DNA of 23,879 bases from a virus, in the IMG/VR virus record IMGVR_UViG_3300032087_000763, positions 1-23,879 of that record; one strand, 5' to 3'. The position numbers were made by a program, and so were the translations under genes. This document shows, piece by piece, positions 5,467-14,242 of the stretch (positions are counted from its first letter, which is position 1; each line of letters begins with the position of its first letter). The notes below the pieces were generated by a model. That model was not told where the DNA came from and did no database searches. It saw only the letters and a program-made list of their open reading frames with translations.

Positions 5467-6495
5467 TCAATTCCAAATGCTTATGCGAACATACCCGTCA
5501 CCGCCCGCGCCGGATGAGGTAACCGTTCCGCCGCCACCGCCGCCGCCCGGCACCTTGCCGTCTTCGCCTTGACCATTGCCATCACCGTACCCGCCGTTCC
5601 CGCCGAACACAGACATGCCGCCTTGTTTGTAGTAACCGCTGCCGCCTCCACCACCGTAAATGGAATTGCCGCCGATTGAAGAGCCGCCGCCGCCACCGCC
5701 GTAAATCGAGTTACCGCCACGTCCTTGGTTGAAACAGCCGCCAGAACCGCCGCCATGATGACTGTCGAATCCGTGGCCAGCAGAACTCAACGCTGCGCCG
5801 CCACGCGGGTTGCCGCCCGCGCCCGAGGCGAGTCGCGCTGTGGCCGTGCTACCGGCCGAGCCTAGCTCGCCGCCTCCGCCTCCGCCGCCACCTGCACCGA
5901 CGTTAGCGCCATCACCACCCCCACCGCCGTAAGCGTATAAAGTGCGTCTATTTGTAACAGTGACCGACGTGGTGCCGCCGATGTCACCGTTGTTGCCATT
6001 TCCTGTCTTGGCCGCACCGCCAGCACCAATCGTCACGGTCTCAGTCGAACCAAAATCGGCCAAAACGTGATAGCTGAAGTCATAGCCACCACCACCACCG
6101 CCGCCAGACTCTTGTCCAGGCGCTCCCATGCCGCCAGAACCGCCGCCACCCCAAACCTCAATTAAAATTTTTGAGGCGCTAGCGGGGACCGTCCAAGTAC
6201 CGCTGCTGGTAAATGTTGTTATGGTGTCGGGTTCTCCGTCGGCGTCAGAATGACCGTCAGGTCCATCGCCCGCTGCAACAGCTTTCCAAGTTCCGTCGCC
6301 CGCCAAAAAGGTAGACCCGCTTGGCGATCCTGATCCAAGTCGCGCTGTTGGCACAGTGCCAGAGGCAAGGTTGCTCGCGTTGAGCGCCGTAAGGTTTGCG
6401 CCGCTTCCATTTGGCGCCAAAACATCGGTTCCGATGGCAAGCCCAAGATCGGAACGCGTTGTAGCAAGGTCGGCGGGGTTAAGTCGTATAGTCAT
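5467..6495 (-). CDS. Glycine-rich tail adhesin
   Basis: A 342-aa protein in two parts. The first part (about 1-40) is LATTRSDLGLAIGTDVLAP...GSGANLT, almost the same as in the preceding gene, and is followed by a linker with a GTVPTARLG repeat-like piece. From about residue 92 (TTFTSSGTWTVPASASKIL) to the end it is a glycine-rich domain with many runs of 5-8 Gly and a duplicated GGNSIYGGGGG unit, closing with DGYVRISIW. From memory, this domain (Gly_rich type) occurs at the tips of phage tail fibres, and glycine-rich adhesins such as gp38 of T-even-type phages form stacked polyglycine helices with host-binding loops. The likely role is receptor recognition. GGAG in the 3' end of the previous gene serves as ribosome binding site. 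Confidence 0.82.
   Translation of the reverse strand: MTIRLNPADLATTRSDLGLAIGTDVLAPNGSGANLTALNASNLASGTVPTARLGSGSPSGSTFLAGDGTWKAVAAGDGPDGHSDADGEPDTITTFTSSGTWTVPASASKILIEVWGGGGSGGMGAPGQESGGGGGGGYDFSYHVLADFGSTETVTIGAGGAAKTGNGNNGDIGGTTSVTVTNRRTLYAYGGGGGDGANVGAGGGGGGGGELGSAGSTATARLASGAGGNPRGGAALSSAGHGFDSHHGGGSGGCFNQGRGGNSIYGGGGGGSSIGGNSIYGGGGGSGYYKQGGMSVFGGNGGYGDGNGQGEDGKVPGGGGGGGTVTSSGAGGDGYVRISIWN
6392..6481 (-). repeat. Direct repeat copy 2: N-terminal module of the glycine-rich adhesin
   Basis: About 90 bases matching 7442-7531 at roughly three quarters of positions, in register, 1050 bases apart. It encodes the shared LGLAIGTDVLAPxGSGANLT module. The match fades on both sides, as expected for duplication or exchange of a docking segment. 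Confidence 0.75.
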
Positions 6496-6498
6496 CTA

Positions 6499-7548
6499 CT
6501 AGCTCCATTTCAGGGCAACGCCGTGAACCTCAATGTCTTTGTTATTGAGGCTCTTGACCCGGTATTTCATTGAAGTTCCGGAGGGCTGAGACGAGATGTC
6601 GGTTGACGGGGATTCGTAATATTTCGTTCCGCTTGCGCCCAAAGTTGTGTTCAGAGCTAATGTGCAAGCCGTGAACGTCGTTCCGCCATCGCGTGACACC
6701 TCTGCCGTCAGGTCGGTGTTAATCGTGATGCTTTCGTTTTCGACAACCTGAACACCGATGACTGCACTTGACGGCGCTGAGTCAGCCGTAAAAGCATTGC
6801 TGACAAGCGTCATATTATTAGGCGTTCCAGAAAATAATTGAAGTTCGGCAAGGTATGCGGTACCGCCGCTGAACAATAACTCGCAATAATAGTTTTCGTA
6901 GCTGGTCGAGCCAGTTATTGCAAAAGTGCTTACATCGTTCGTAGTGTTATTGTAATCGACGCCCGCTGTACCCGAAAAAAGCAGGGTTCCTCCAGAAGTC
7001 GATGCGCTACTGTTGCCGTAAATTTTAATACCATTCGAGGCATTATACCCGGTGTTGTTCGGCGCGTAGACTTTAGCCTGACCCAGACGAAAACCATTCC
7101 CGCTGCCGAGTGCAACACCCACCGTTCCCGGCTGCGTGGTTCCCGCTGCCGTCGCGGTGTAAGCTTGACTTGTCGTGCCGTCGAACGCCGCCGCCAAACC
7201 GCCGCTGCTGGTCATGTTGCCAAAATATGTTTTGCTGGAAAGGTCTTCGACGGACCCGATGGCCAGCGAAGAGGTGTAGTAGGTACTGGAACTATTAAAC
7301 ACCTGATTTGTTGATGTGCCGGTGTCAACATCGGTCTCGTCGGTAAAAGGATCGGCGATTCCGTTTTCCAGCGCAATCCTGTCAGACGCAACCTGAAGCG
7401 CGAGGAATCGAATGTCGGCGGAAAGATCAGGAAGATTGGTCAGGTTTGCACCGGACCCACTTGGAGCAAGAACATCGGTACCAATGGCAAGGCCAAGCCC
7501 CGCTCGCGTTGCCGCGAGATCATCAGGATTAAAAGTAATCGTTCCCAT
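6499..7548 (-). CDS. Tail adhesin with galactose-binding-like (discoidin-type) domain
   Basis: A 349-aa protein. Residues 1-37 carry the shared module LAATRAGLGLAIGTDVLAPS. A helical linker follows (about 40-65). Residues about 108-242 look like an F5/8-type or galactose-binding-like beta sandwich: GGLAAAFDGTTSQAY, VALGSGNGFRLGQAKVYAP, NGIKIYGNSS and YLAELQLFS, the usual order for this fold. The C-terminal part (about 255-349) is a second beta domain with EVSRDGGTTFTACTL and SGTSMKYRVKSLNN, seen in other phage tail proteins. Such domains bind sugars on the cell surface, so a role in host attachment is likely. It sits between the gp17-like fibre and the glycine-rich adhesin, with AGGAAC before the ATG. 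Confidence 0.8.
   Translation of the reverse strand: MGTITFNPDDLAATRAGLGLAIGTDVLAPSGSGANLTNLPDLSADIRFLALQVASDRIALENGIADPFTDETDVDTGTSTNQVFNSSSTYYTSSLAIGSVEDLSSKTYFGNMTSSGGLAAAFDGTTSQAYTATAAGTTQPGTVGVALGSGNGFRLGQAKVYAPNNTGYNASNGIKIYGNSSASTSGGTLLFSGTAGVDYNNTTNDVSTFAITGSTSYENYYCELLFSGGTAYLAELQLFSGTPNNMTLVSNAFTADSAPSSAVIGVQVVENESITINTDLTAEVSRDGGTTFTACTLALNTTLGASGTKYYESPSTDISSQPSGTSMKYRVKSLNNKDIEVHGVALKWS
7442..7531 (-). repeat. Direct repeat copy 1: N-terminal module of the discoidin-type adhesin
   Basis: Partner of 6392-6481, with about three quarters of the 90 positions identical. Both copies lie at the same place in their genes, just after the start codon. Confidence 0.75.
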
Positions 7549-7549
7549 A

Positions 7550-8611
7550 TTAAGTTCCTACAATGTGCCAAGCCGCGCCCGTCGAAACGGTGACGCTGCT
7601 GCCTGTTGTGATTGTGACAGGACCGGCGGACATCCCGTTTGACCCGCTAGGAATTGTGAGGCTGACGCTGCCGCTAATCTGATTCTTATTTGTACGGATG
7701 ACGCTTTCTTCGCCAATTCCTCCACCATCTAAGCCGGGACCGCCGCCGCCAATCGAGCCCCACTCGGAGCCGTTGTAGCCCTCGAACACCGTGTCCGTGC
7801 TGTTGAATCGGATGAAGCCAGCGGACGGGGAGCCGTCGCGTTGTCCTGTCGTGCCAACTGGCAGTTGACCACTGCCTGTTACAGACGTTTTGCCAACGAC
7901 AGCATCACCGCTTACAGCAGCGTCTTGCCAGCTTGACCCGTTGTAAATTTTGAGGACATTAGAGGTCGTGTTGAAATATTGGTCACCCGCCGTCAGCGCA
8001 TCGCCGTCGTTGTCTGTCGCAGGATCGGTAGCGAAAGCCCCAAGATAAATATCAGTAAAACTGTCGAGCGCTGTTTCGGCTGCTGTTTGCGCGGTCTCAG
8101 CCGCCGTCTTTGCCGTTTCAGCAGCGGTCTGTGCGGTTTGCGCGGCAGTTACATTTGCAGCGTTGGTTGTGATGACCCCGTCGACATAGCTTTTCGTTGC
8201 TGCGTCTTGTGCTGTTGTGGGATTGCTAACATTAACAATTTTATTGTTTGTAGCGTCCCAGTTGTTGTTTGAGTCTCTATTAATGACGTATGTAGCAACG
8301 TCATTAGCCTCTTGAGCAAGATAGAACGCTTGGAGACTATCAGTATCAAGGATTTCTTCGGACAAGATCGATCCAGATTGATAGTCCACCAATCGGGTTG
8401 AAGGCGAGGTTGCTCGATAAATAAGGATGTCGTCGCCGGATGCCGGCATTGAATCCATTTGGATTCGGGAACTGGAGATAAACGTGAAATCTGTGGTCAG
8501 AGTTCCGTTCAACTCCACTTTGACATGCGTCTGGCTGATGTATGGAAAGGTTACGTCGAACTCGTCAGTCGAACCGTCCAGATCAGTGTGGACGATTCGA
8601 GCAAACGCCAT
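7550..8611 (-). CDS. Tail fibre, T7 gp17-like N-terminal anchor
   Basis: A 353-aa protein. Residues 1-125 match the T7 tail fibre N-terminal domain that docks on the tail: LDGSTDEFDVTFPYISQTHV, TRLVDYQSGSIL (compare TDRLVDFTDGSIL in T7), and ANDVATYVINRDSNNNWDA. Next come NKIVNVSNPTTAQDAATKSY, a heptad-like Ala/Thr coiled coil (about 150-185, TAAETAKTAAETAQ), and the YLGAFATDPATDNDGDALTA...LKIYNGSSWQ block common in marine phage fibres. A short Gly-rich and beta C-terminus follows, with no recognised receptor-binding tip. At 353 aa it is much shorter than T7 gp17 (553 aa), which suggests that host binding is delegated to the two adhesins encoded next. Confidence 0.9.
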   Translation of the reverse strand: MAFARIVHTDLDGSTDEFDVTFPYISQTHVKVELNGTLTTDFTFISSSRIQMDSMPASGDDILIYRATSPSTRLVDYQSGSILSEEILDTDSLQAFYLAQEANDVATYVINRDSNNNWDATNNKIVNVSNPTTAQDAATKSYVDGVITTNAANVTAAQTAQTAAETAKTAAETAQTAAETALDSFTDIYLGAFATDPATDNDGDALTAGDQYFNTTSNVLKIYNGSSWQDAAVSGDAVVGKTSVTGSGQLPVGTTGQRDGSPSAGFIRFNSTDTVFEGYNGSEWGSIGGGGPGLDGGGIGEESVIRTNKNQISGSVSLTIPSGSNGMSAGPVTITTGSSVTVSTGAAWHIVGT

Positions 8612-8612
8612 A

Positions 8613-11600
8613 CTAATCTCCTGCTATTTTTTCAGATACTTGTTTAAGGATTTGGAAAGGCGCGAGTTTAAGCGCCGTCTTTTTGACGCCTTCCATGTCT
8701 CCATAGACTGCGTCAGTGCCAAGGCTGCTAAGGTTATAAATGAGGTTGCCGGACGGACCAGCGAGTAAAGACATCACGTTAGCTGATTGTGAGTATCGCG
8801 AAGGTCTTTCCCCAGAACCAAGATAGTACGAAGCAGTCCTGTAAAGAGCCGCTGATGGAACGGTGAGATACATCAAATACCCTGATCGATCTAAAATATC
8901 GTATGCCCACGCGCTGGGACTTCTGTCTTTTATCGTTCCGTCTCGGAGTAAGTCTTTGCTTGCAACAACACCGCTGCCGAGCCCAGCAGCAAACGCCATC
9001 GATAAAACAGCTTCCATGTCACCGTATGTCATCGGGTTGCCGCGCTGCAACGCGGGAGCGACAAAACGGTTCACAGAAACAAACCCGTACGTCTGAAACT
9101 GAAGAATTGTTTTACCCATCGATGTAGACATCAGCAGTGGGGTGTCACCAATACCGGGGGTCATTACCGCTCGATTGGCAGTCCTACGCAGCGCGGTCAA
9201 AACATCTTGATACGCAAGATTTCCAGCGTCACCTTCGTCTAACCAGCGATGCATATCGAGTTCAAAGAGACCGTCAATATTTTGCGGTTCATGTTTTGCC
9301 ATCATGCGGGCAATACGACCGGCTTGTTCAGAGCCAATCCCGATAGACGCTAGTTTACTGATTTCCAACTGCGCCTTTCTGGAACCGGCAGAAGCCTGTC
9401 GGAGTAGGTCTGGATATTGTCTTACAAGTCCAACAAGGTTGTGTTGCATCTCCAACATAGCCAGAGCTTTGAGACGAGTGTTCCACCATGTCATCCCAGA
9501 TATAACACTTGCTGTGTTTGAAAGACCTTGGACAGCGCGAGTGACTGTTGATGTCGTGTTGTGTGTTATCGAACCAAGTTCACCAATACCGGCCATGTCT
9601 TTCAGATCACCGACATCGTTAATTTTCAGTGTTCGGCTATTATGAAGCACACGCTCAAGAGCGACACTGAGGCGTCGTATCTCATCGTTCTTCATACCCT
9701 TCATGGTTCTGCTAAGAGCAGACATATGCTTAACACTGAGAGTATGAAAACCGGTCGTAAGGGCTACAGACGCTAGGTCAGTCAAGGATGACAAGAGGAA
9801 GCCTGAGCCATACATGACGTAGTTCCAAGCTCTCAACGTCCCTGTACCCCAGTGTAAAAACCCATCAGGGTCTTGCGGGAGCCCGTAGCGGCCTAACGCT
9901 CTGTTCCACACACCTTCGGCACGGCTGAGAGCCCCGCGCTTTTCTCTTTCAAGCTGGCGGATGTAGCGAGGTGTCAGGTTACGCTGGCGAGCATTGGACA
10001 ATAAACTGTCATACTCGTCCTCTATGCGTTGCAGCATTTCGTCTGGAGCCTCTGATCCAAACTTTTTACGCAATGCTATACGACTAGCTACATCATCGAA
10101 GCCGCTGTACATGACGCCGTAGAGGTCGTCGCGTAGTAGTCCAAGTTCGATAGCTTCTCTACGCTCCTCGTTTGTCAGTTCGATCTTGCGGCTTTTAGCT
10201 CGACCGCTTTCAAAAACCTCTGTGTCCAGGATGCCACGCGGCATCTGCGTCTGTTTGCTTAGGCGTTTTACAAGCTCTTCCACGTACAAATGGACAGGCA
10301 GCTTTGCTTCAGTCCGTCTTGCAGACTTCTTTGCAGATTTTAACTTCCTTTTTGCTTTGTTGGATTCCTTGGCGGCTTCTTTTTTTATCTGCCGTAGAGC
10401 AACGCGGGCTTGCCGTCGTGCAACCACAGCTTGCCTCGCGGCTTGTACCATTGCGTCCAACTTTTCTGTCTTCGGATCGAGGCGGGCAAGGCGTCTGTCG
10501 AGCTTGTTAATTTCACGGTTAATGTTGTTCTGACGCTCTTTCAGTTTACTGAGAGCGCGGCTGTACACAGGCTTTTGGCGGGCATCGAGGACAGCAGCAT
10601 TAAGTGCGTCAGGGCCGATACGATCAATCTCCGCATCAGCCTCAGTGAGCATCTTTCGCGCTTCGTCAATATCCGCATACGGCGCTTGTTCTTTCTCCAG
10701 TGACTTGAGTAAGTCTTCAGTCTCCTCGACTTGGCTTGTGCGCTCGCTTCTGTACTTACGCTGCCACCTACCAGTGTCATGGTACTGGTTCATGCGAACA
10801 CGTTGCTCTTCCTCAAGGCGTCTAAGCTCAGTGTCTATTGCTCGCTTTTCCAGCGCTAGTTTTTCGCGGTTAGCTTGCGTTCTTTCGCGTTCTGCCACAC
10901 GCTTTTCCAGTATGGCCTTAGCTTCAGCGACACTGGATTTTCGGTAGTCTGTCTCAGAGGTCCGTAGGTCTCGACCGGCTAACACGGCTTCGCGTCTTGC
11001 TGTCTGATAGGCTGCTTCAGCTTGTTCGACAGCTAACTCCGCTTCCATGATTGAGCGGTCATACGTGTTGCCAGACCAGTCTTCTAAAATTTCAACACGG
11101 CGGTCTAGGCCACTTTCTGGCGTGTAAGTCACAGCCTCGTCGCCGTCGCCTTTTATTGTGACTGCTTCTTTTCCGAGCTTGTCAAACTCGTCCAGCGTCA
11201 TTCCAAAATTAGCATCAAGCCACTCGGCGTCAGGATCATTAATCAGCTTTTTAATAAAGAAAGCAGTTGCGGCTTTAGGGTTTGCCGCAATGCCTTTGGG
11301 ATTCCAAAGTTGAGCCAAACCATATTTGCGGCCCATCCGTTGGCTCTCTTTAATCATACCGCTCTCAACCATCAGGTCTTCCATGACTTGGTTGGCGTTA
11401 TGTATAAGTTCGGCTTGCTCTTTAGCCTTAGACAAAATCAACTCTGCACCTTCGTCACCGAAGCGAGACTTTAGATTGTCTAGCGTACGATCATCGATGT
11501 CGTCGTGCAGCGCACGATATGTAATGTCTTGCCACTCAAAATCTTCAAAGTGTGTGCCGGTAGGTTGCTCTACATCTCTACCAAATGTCTGTTTAAAGTA

Positions 11601-12773
11601 ACGACCTACGCCTCTCGCAGCATCACCAAGGTCTTGAACGACACGCGATTGGACACCGCCAGTTAACTTTTCCAGTTCCATGCGGAGCGCGTAATAGTTG
11701 TCCACGGAAGAGACAAACGTGTCTTCGAACAAGCTCATTATAGTTGCTTTTTCGTCTTCGAAAGATCGTGCGGCTTGGCCTGTAGCCATTTGATCCGTAA
11801 GTAAACCAGCCGTATCCATCATCTTGACGGCAAAATCCCGCGCTGATGTTGCTTTCGCCGCCATTAGATAACCGACAGGGGTGACCTTCGCTAGTGTTGT
11901 AGCACCGGCTGATTTAACGAGTTGTCCAGCTTCGACAGCTTTAGCACCTACGCTGCTGTCGGCAGCAAATTTGACTGAAGATCTGCCAGCTTTGACCGCT
12001 GGCTCCACAATCGGATTATCCTTTAACCGACTGCCAACTGTTCCAATTGCAACTCTTAACTTGTTGTCTGGCTTAAAAACGTAGTTAGCGGATTTCGGGT
12101 GCAGTAGATGGCCCGGTTGTCTTGCGCCGACAAACAGCCCAATGCCGCCACCTAGTGTCGCGCCAGCGGCTATGTTGAACAGGCTTTCTTGCTGGGTTCG
12201 CAGGTCTTGCTGCATGTGCAGAATTGCTTCGTGTGAGCCTGTAATCGTACCGCCCGCTAAAGCATATTTAGCGCCTTTGGCTAATGTCTTGCCTTTAGAT
12301 AGCCAGCCGCCGACAGGAACAAGAGTTGCAACATCAAGCAATGACAGGCCCATTCCAGCAATCAGACCTAGTGCGCTGTCGGATTCCGCTAGTCTCTTTC
12401 TGTTCTCTGCTTCCTCTCTCAGACGACCCAGACGATCTTGGAATTGATCCTCGCTGACAACATCGTGGAATAATCCAGTGCGGACCCACGGCATTGCGTC
12501 TTCCATCGTGTCCGCGTTTTCCAAATGATACCGATACGGGTTAAAGGTCTTGTCATACGTGTAATTGCCCTGCACCCGGTCTGGAGAGAAGCCGTACGTC
12601 AGGGCGCTGCCAATCACCGTTTCCTGCTGGTACATCAATCCAGCAGTTTCAAAGAAACCAGCAGGGTCTGGAGTGGTCGCTGTGTATAGAGGCGCGTTTT
12701 GAACACGGTACATTTCTGCCGCTGCGACATTGTCAGCGGTGCCAGCGAAGTCACGCTCTAAGACAATTGTCAT
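8613..12773 (-). CDS. Internal virion protein D, ejection protein (T7 gp16-like)
   Basis: At 1386 aa this is the largest gene here, similar in size to T7 gp16 (1318 aa) and in the same place. In T7 this protein is ejected and spans the inner membrane, forming part of the DNA-transfer channel. Visible parts are: an N-terminal region with two hydrophobic segments (about 138-158 and 196-214); a strongly charged helical region with long heptad stretches (about 575-825, rich in Lys, Arg, Glu); and a C-terminal part (about 930-1386) with hydrophobic helices and MTPGIGDTPLLMSTSMGKT...LQFQTYGF, resembling gp16 C-termini. No SLT transglycosylase motif is seen at the N-terminus; a lysozyme is encoded just upstream instead, overlapping by ATGA. 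Confidence 0.85.
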   Translation of the reverse strand: MTIVLERDFAGTADNVAAAEMYRVQNAPLYTATTPDPAGFFETAGLMYQQETVIGSALTYGFSPDRVQGNYTYDKTFNPYRYHLENADTMEDAMPWVRTGLFHDVVSEDQFQDRLGRLREEAENRKRLAESDSALGLIAGMGLSLLDVATLVPVGGWLSKGKTLAKGAKYALAGGTITGSHEAILHMQQDLRTQQESLFNIAAGATLGGGIGLFVGARQPGHLLHPKSANYVFKPDNKLRVAIGTVGSRLKDNPIVEPAVKAGRSSVKFAADSSVGAKAVEAGQLVKSAGATTLAKVTPVGYLMAAKATSARDFAVKMMDTAGLLTDQMATGQAARSFEDEKATIMSLFEDTFVSSVDNYYALRMELEKLTGGVQSRVVQDLGDAARGVGRYFKQTFGRDVEQPTGTHFEDFEWQDITYRALHDDIDDRTLDNLKSRFGDEGAELILSKAKEQAELIHNANQVMEDLMVESGMIKESQRMGRKYGLAQLWNPKGIAANPKAATAFFIKKLINDPDAEWLDANFGMTLDEFDKLGKEAVTIKGDGDEAVTYTPESGLDRRVEILEDWSGNTYDRSIMEAELAVEQAEAAYQTARREAVLAGRDLRTSETDYRKSSVAEAKAILEKRVAERERTQANREKLALEKRAIDTELRRLEEEQRVRMNQYHDTGRWQRKYRSERTSQVEETEDLLKSLEKEQAPYADIDEARKMLTEADAEIDRIGPDALNAAVLDARQKPVYSRALSKLKERQNNINREINKLDRRLARLDPKTEKLDAMVQAARQAVVARRQARVALRQIKKEAAKESNKAKRKLKSAKKSARRTEAKLPVHLYVEELVKRLSKQTQMPRGILDTEVFESGRAKSRKIELTNEERREAIELGLLRDDLYGVMYSGFDDVASRIALRKKFGSEAPDEMLQRIEDEYDSLLSNARQRNLTPRYIRQLEREKRGALSRAEGVWNRALGRYGLPQDPDGFLHWGTGTLRAWNYVMYGSGFLLSSLTDLASVALTTGFHTLSVKHMSALSRTMKGMKNDEIRRLSVALERVLHNSRTLKINDVGDLKDMAGIGELGSITHNTTSTVTRAVQGLSNTASVISGMTWWNTRLKALAMLEMQHNLVGLVRQYPDLLRQASAGSRKAQLEISKLASIGIGSEQAGRIARMMAKHEPQNIDGLFELDMHRWLDEGDAGNLAYQDVLTALRRTANRAVMTPGIGDTPLLMSTSMGKTILQFQTYGFVSVNRFVAPALQRGNPMTYGDMEAVLSMAFAAGLGSGVVASKDLLRDGTIKDRSPSAWAYDILDRSGYLMYLTVPSAALYRTASYYLGSGERPSRYSQSANVMSLLAGPSGNLIYNLSSLGTDAVYGDMEGVKKTALKLAPFQILKQVSEKIAGD

Positions 12774-14242
12774 TTAGCGGCGACCTTAAATCGCAGATTG
12801 GAGACAGGGCCGAGATCGATATCGAACTCTGCGCCTTCGTTTTCTTTCGAGCCCCATAGTCCACCAACGCGACGGATGATACCGTAGCCACCCGTGTTAG
12901 CATCACCAGAGTAATTAAGAAGATTCTTTATTTTGTCTTCGTTGGTTGGGTTTTGTTTTTGCAACTTTTCAGCGTCGTTGAAATTGTATCGATCAGTGAC
13001 GATAAGATGACCCCTGTCGTCAATTCTGTAAGTAAATTGTCCAAGGGTAGTTTTAATTGCGTACTCAGGATCAGCCAAAAGCGTTTTCACGATTCCTGAG
13101 CTACCGCCGAAGGATACATCAGACTGACCGGTCTCGTAATCTGCGTACTCAACAAATCCAGACTGACGACCGCTTTTTTTAATCTTATTGACTACCAAAG
13201 TAAGAAGGGCTTCTTTTTCTGAGTCAGAGAAATAGTCCTCGTTTCTCGTTTGATCTAAGTCCTTTTCCAACAAGTCCGCTGTTAAAGCACGAACTTGAGC
13301 GGGAATAATACCGGACAGCCAAGAACCCACTTTTTCTGGTTCTTTGTATTCTGGTTTTATTCGAGGCCGAGGCGCTAAACTTCTGCCTTGTTCTATTAAC
13401 TGGGCTGATGATTTTAAGTCAGACGCTTCAGCAGCACTGACGCCAAATATTGATGCGATAGACCAGCCGCTGTCACTAGCATCGTCAGGGTCCATGCCTG
13501 TGAACATCTCAGCTTCAAGATTGCGACGGTTTTGGATGCCTTTCGATTTGCGTAGGTTGCTCTTGTATTTAATCTCATCAAATGCAGCTTTCTTGTCGCC
13601 AGCTTTAATATGTCTGGTCAGGTTAGGCCCAATCAGACTAGGCGAGTTGTAGGCGAGGGAGACTAACGCAAGACGCTCGTAACCCTTAAGATCGACATCA
13701 GAGAACTGAGAGCTTATTAGCTTTTCGGCTGATCCAGCAGCGGCTTCAAAAAGAATACGTCCGTCGCTGTTTGATAGGACAGACTTACCGTCTCTCAAAT
13801 TGTCGTAGTCTTCGTCGGTTTTTCCCAAAGCATTCTTGTATAACTGTCGATTTGACGGCTCATCTAAATTGAAACCATAGCCAATCGTGCGAAATCCTCG
13901 CGTATCTTTATAGACTTTGTTTCTCCAGCCTTCGTGATCACTGATGAACTCGAAACGTCTTTGCAGATAATTCCGTCGATCAGTATCAGCCGGATCATCA
14001 AATAATGCAGGATTAGCCTTCATAATTGTCCTCGACATGCTATCAAACCAGCTACGGTTTTCTTCGGGCTCTAGGTTAAAATTTGTCACGCCAGATGTTG
14101 GGCTGATAAGTCCAGCCGAGCGGAGTTGGTCGCGGACACTATCGTGGACGGCGGCGTCATATTCTTCTGCTGTCCTCGCAGACATCACGGCAGACATGTC
14201 TAACGGAAAACTCTCGTTTGCTTGCGCTAAGGACATTGTCAT
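12770..14242 (-). CDS. Virion-associated GH24 lysozyme (muramidase), 490 aa
   Basis: Residues about 95-250 form a T4-lysozyme-type (GH24) domain. The catalytic Glu104 is in SDHEGWRNKVYKD, Asp113 follows in YKDTRG, and Thr119 is in RTIGYG, the usual E-D-T arrangement. NSDGRILFE and the closing GIQNRRNLEAEMF also fit the family. An N-terminal helical part (1-90) and a 240-residue C-terminal part without a recognised domain surround it. The protein lies between the gp15-like and gp16-like genes, with TGATG and ATGA overlaps, so it is probably made with them and packed in the virion to open the peptidoglycan during DNA entry. A late-lysis role cannot be excluded. GGAGG upstream of the ATG supports the start. 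Confidence 0.85.
   Translation of the reverse strand: MTMSLAQANESFPLDMSAVMSARTAEEYDAAVHDSVRDQLRSAGLISPTSGVTNFNLEPEENRSWFDSMSRTIMKANPALFDDPADTDRRNYLQRRFEFISDHEGWRNKVYKDTRGFRTIGYGFNLDEPSNRQLYKNALGKTDEDYDNLRDGKSVLSNSDGRILFEAAAGSAEKLISSQFSDVDLKGYERLALVSLAYNSPSLIGPNLTRHIKAGDKKAAFDEIKYKSNLRKSKGIQNRRNLEAEMFTGMDPDDASDSGWSIASIFGVSAAEASDLKSSAQLIEQGRSLAPRPRIKPEYKEPEKVGSWLSGIIPAQVRALTADLLEKDLDQTRNEDYFSDSEKEALLTLVVNKIKKSGRQSGFVEYADYETGQSDVSFGGSSGIVKTLLADPEYAIKTTLGQFTYRIDDRGHLIVTDRYNFNDAEKLQKQNPTNEDKIKNLLNYSGDANTGGYGIIRRVGGLWGSKENEGAEFDIDLGPVSNLRFKVAAK

Noticed and set aside
5500-6150. GCC-rich repeats on the plus strand, considered as a satellite or CRISPR-like array
   Set aside because: They are the Gly codons of the glycine-rich adhesin, without regular repeat and spacer lengths.
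10186-10947. Plus-strand frames opposite the coiled-coil region of the gp16-like gene
   Set aside because: They are complements of Lys/Glu-rich codons (Ser/Leu/Phe-rich frames) inside a clear gene; no start signals.
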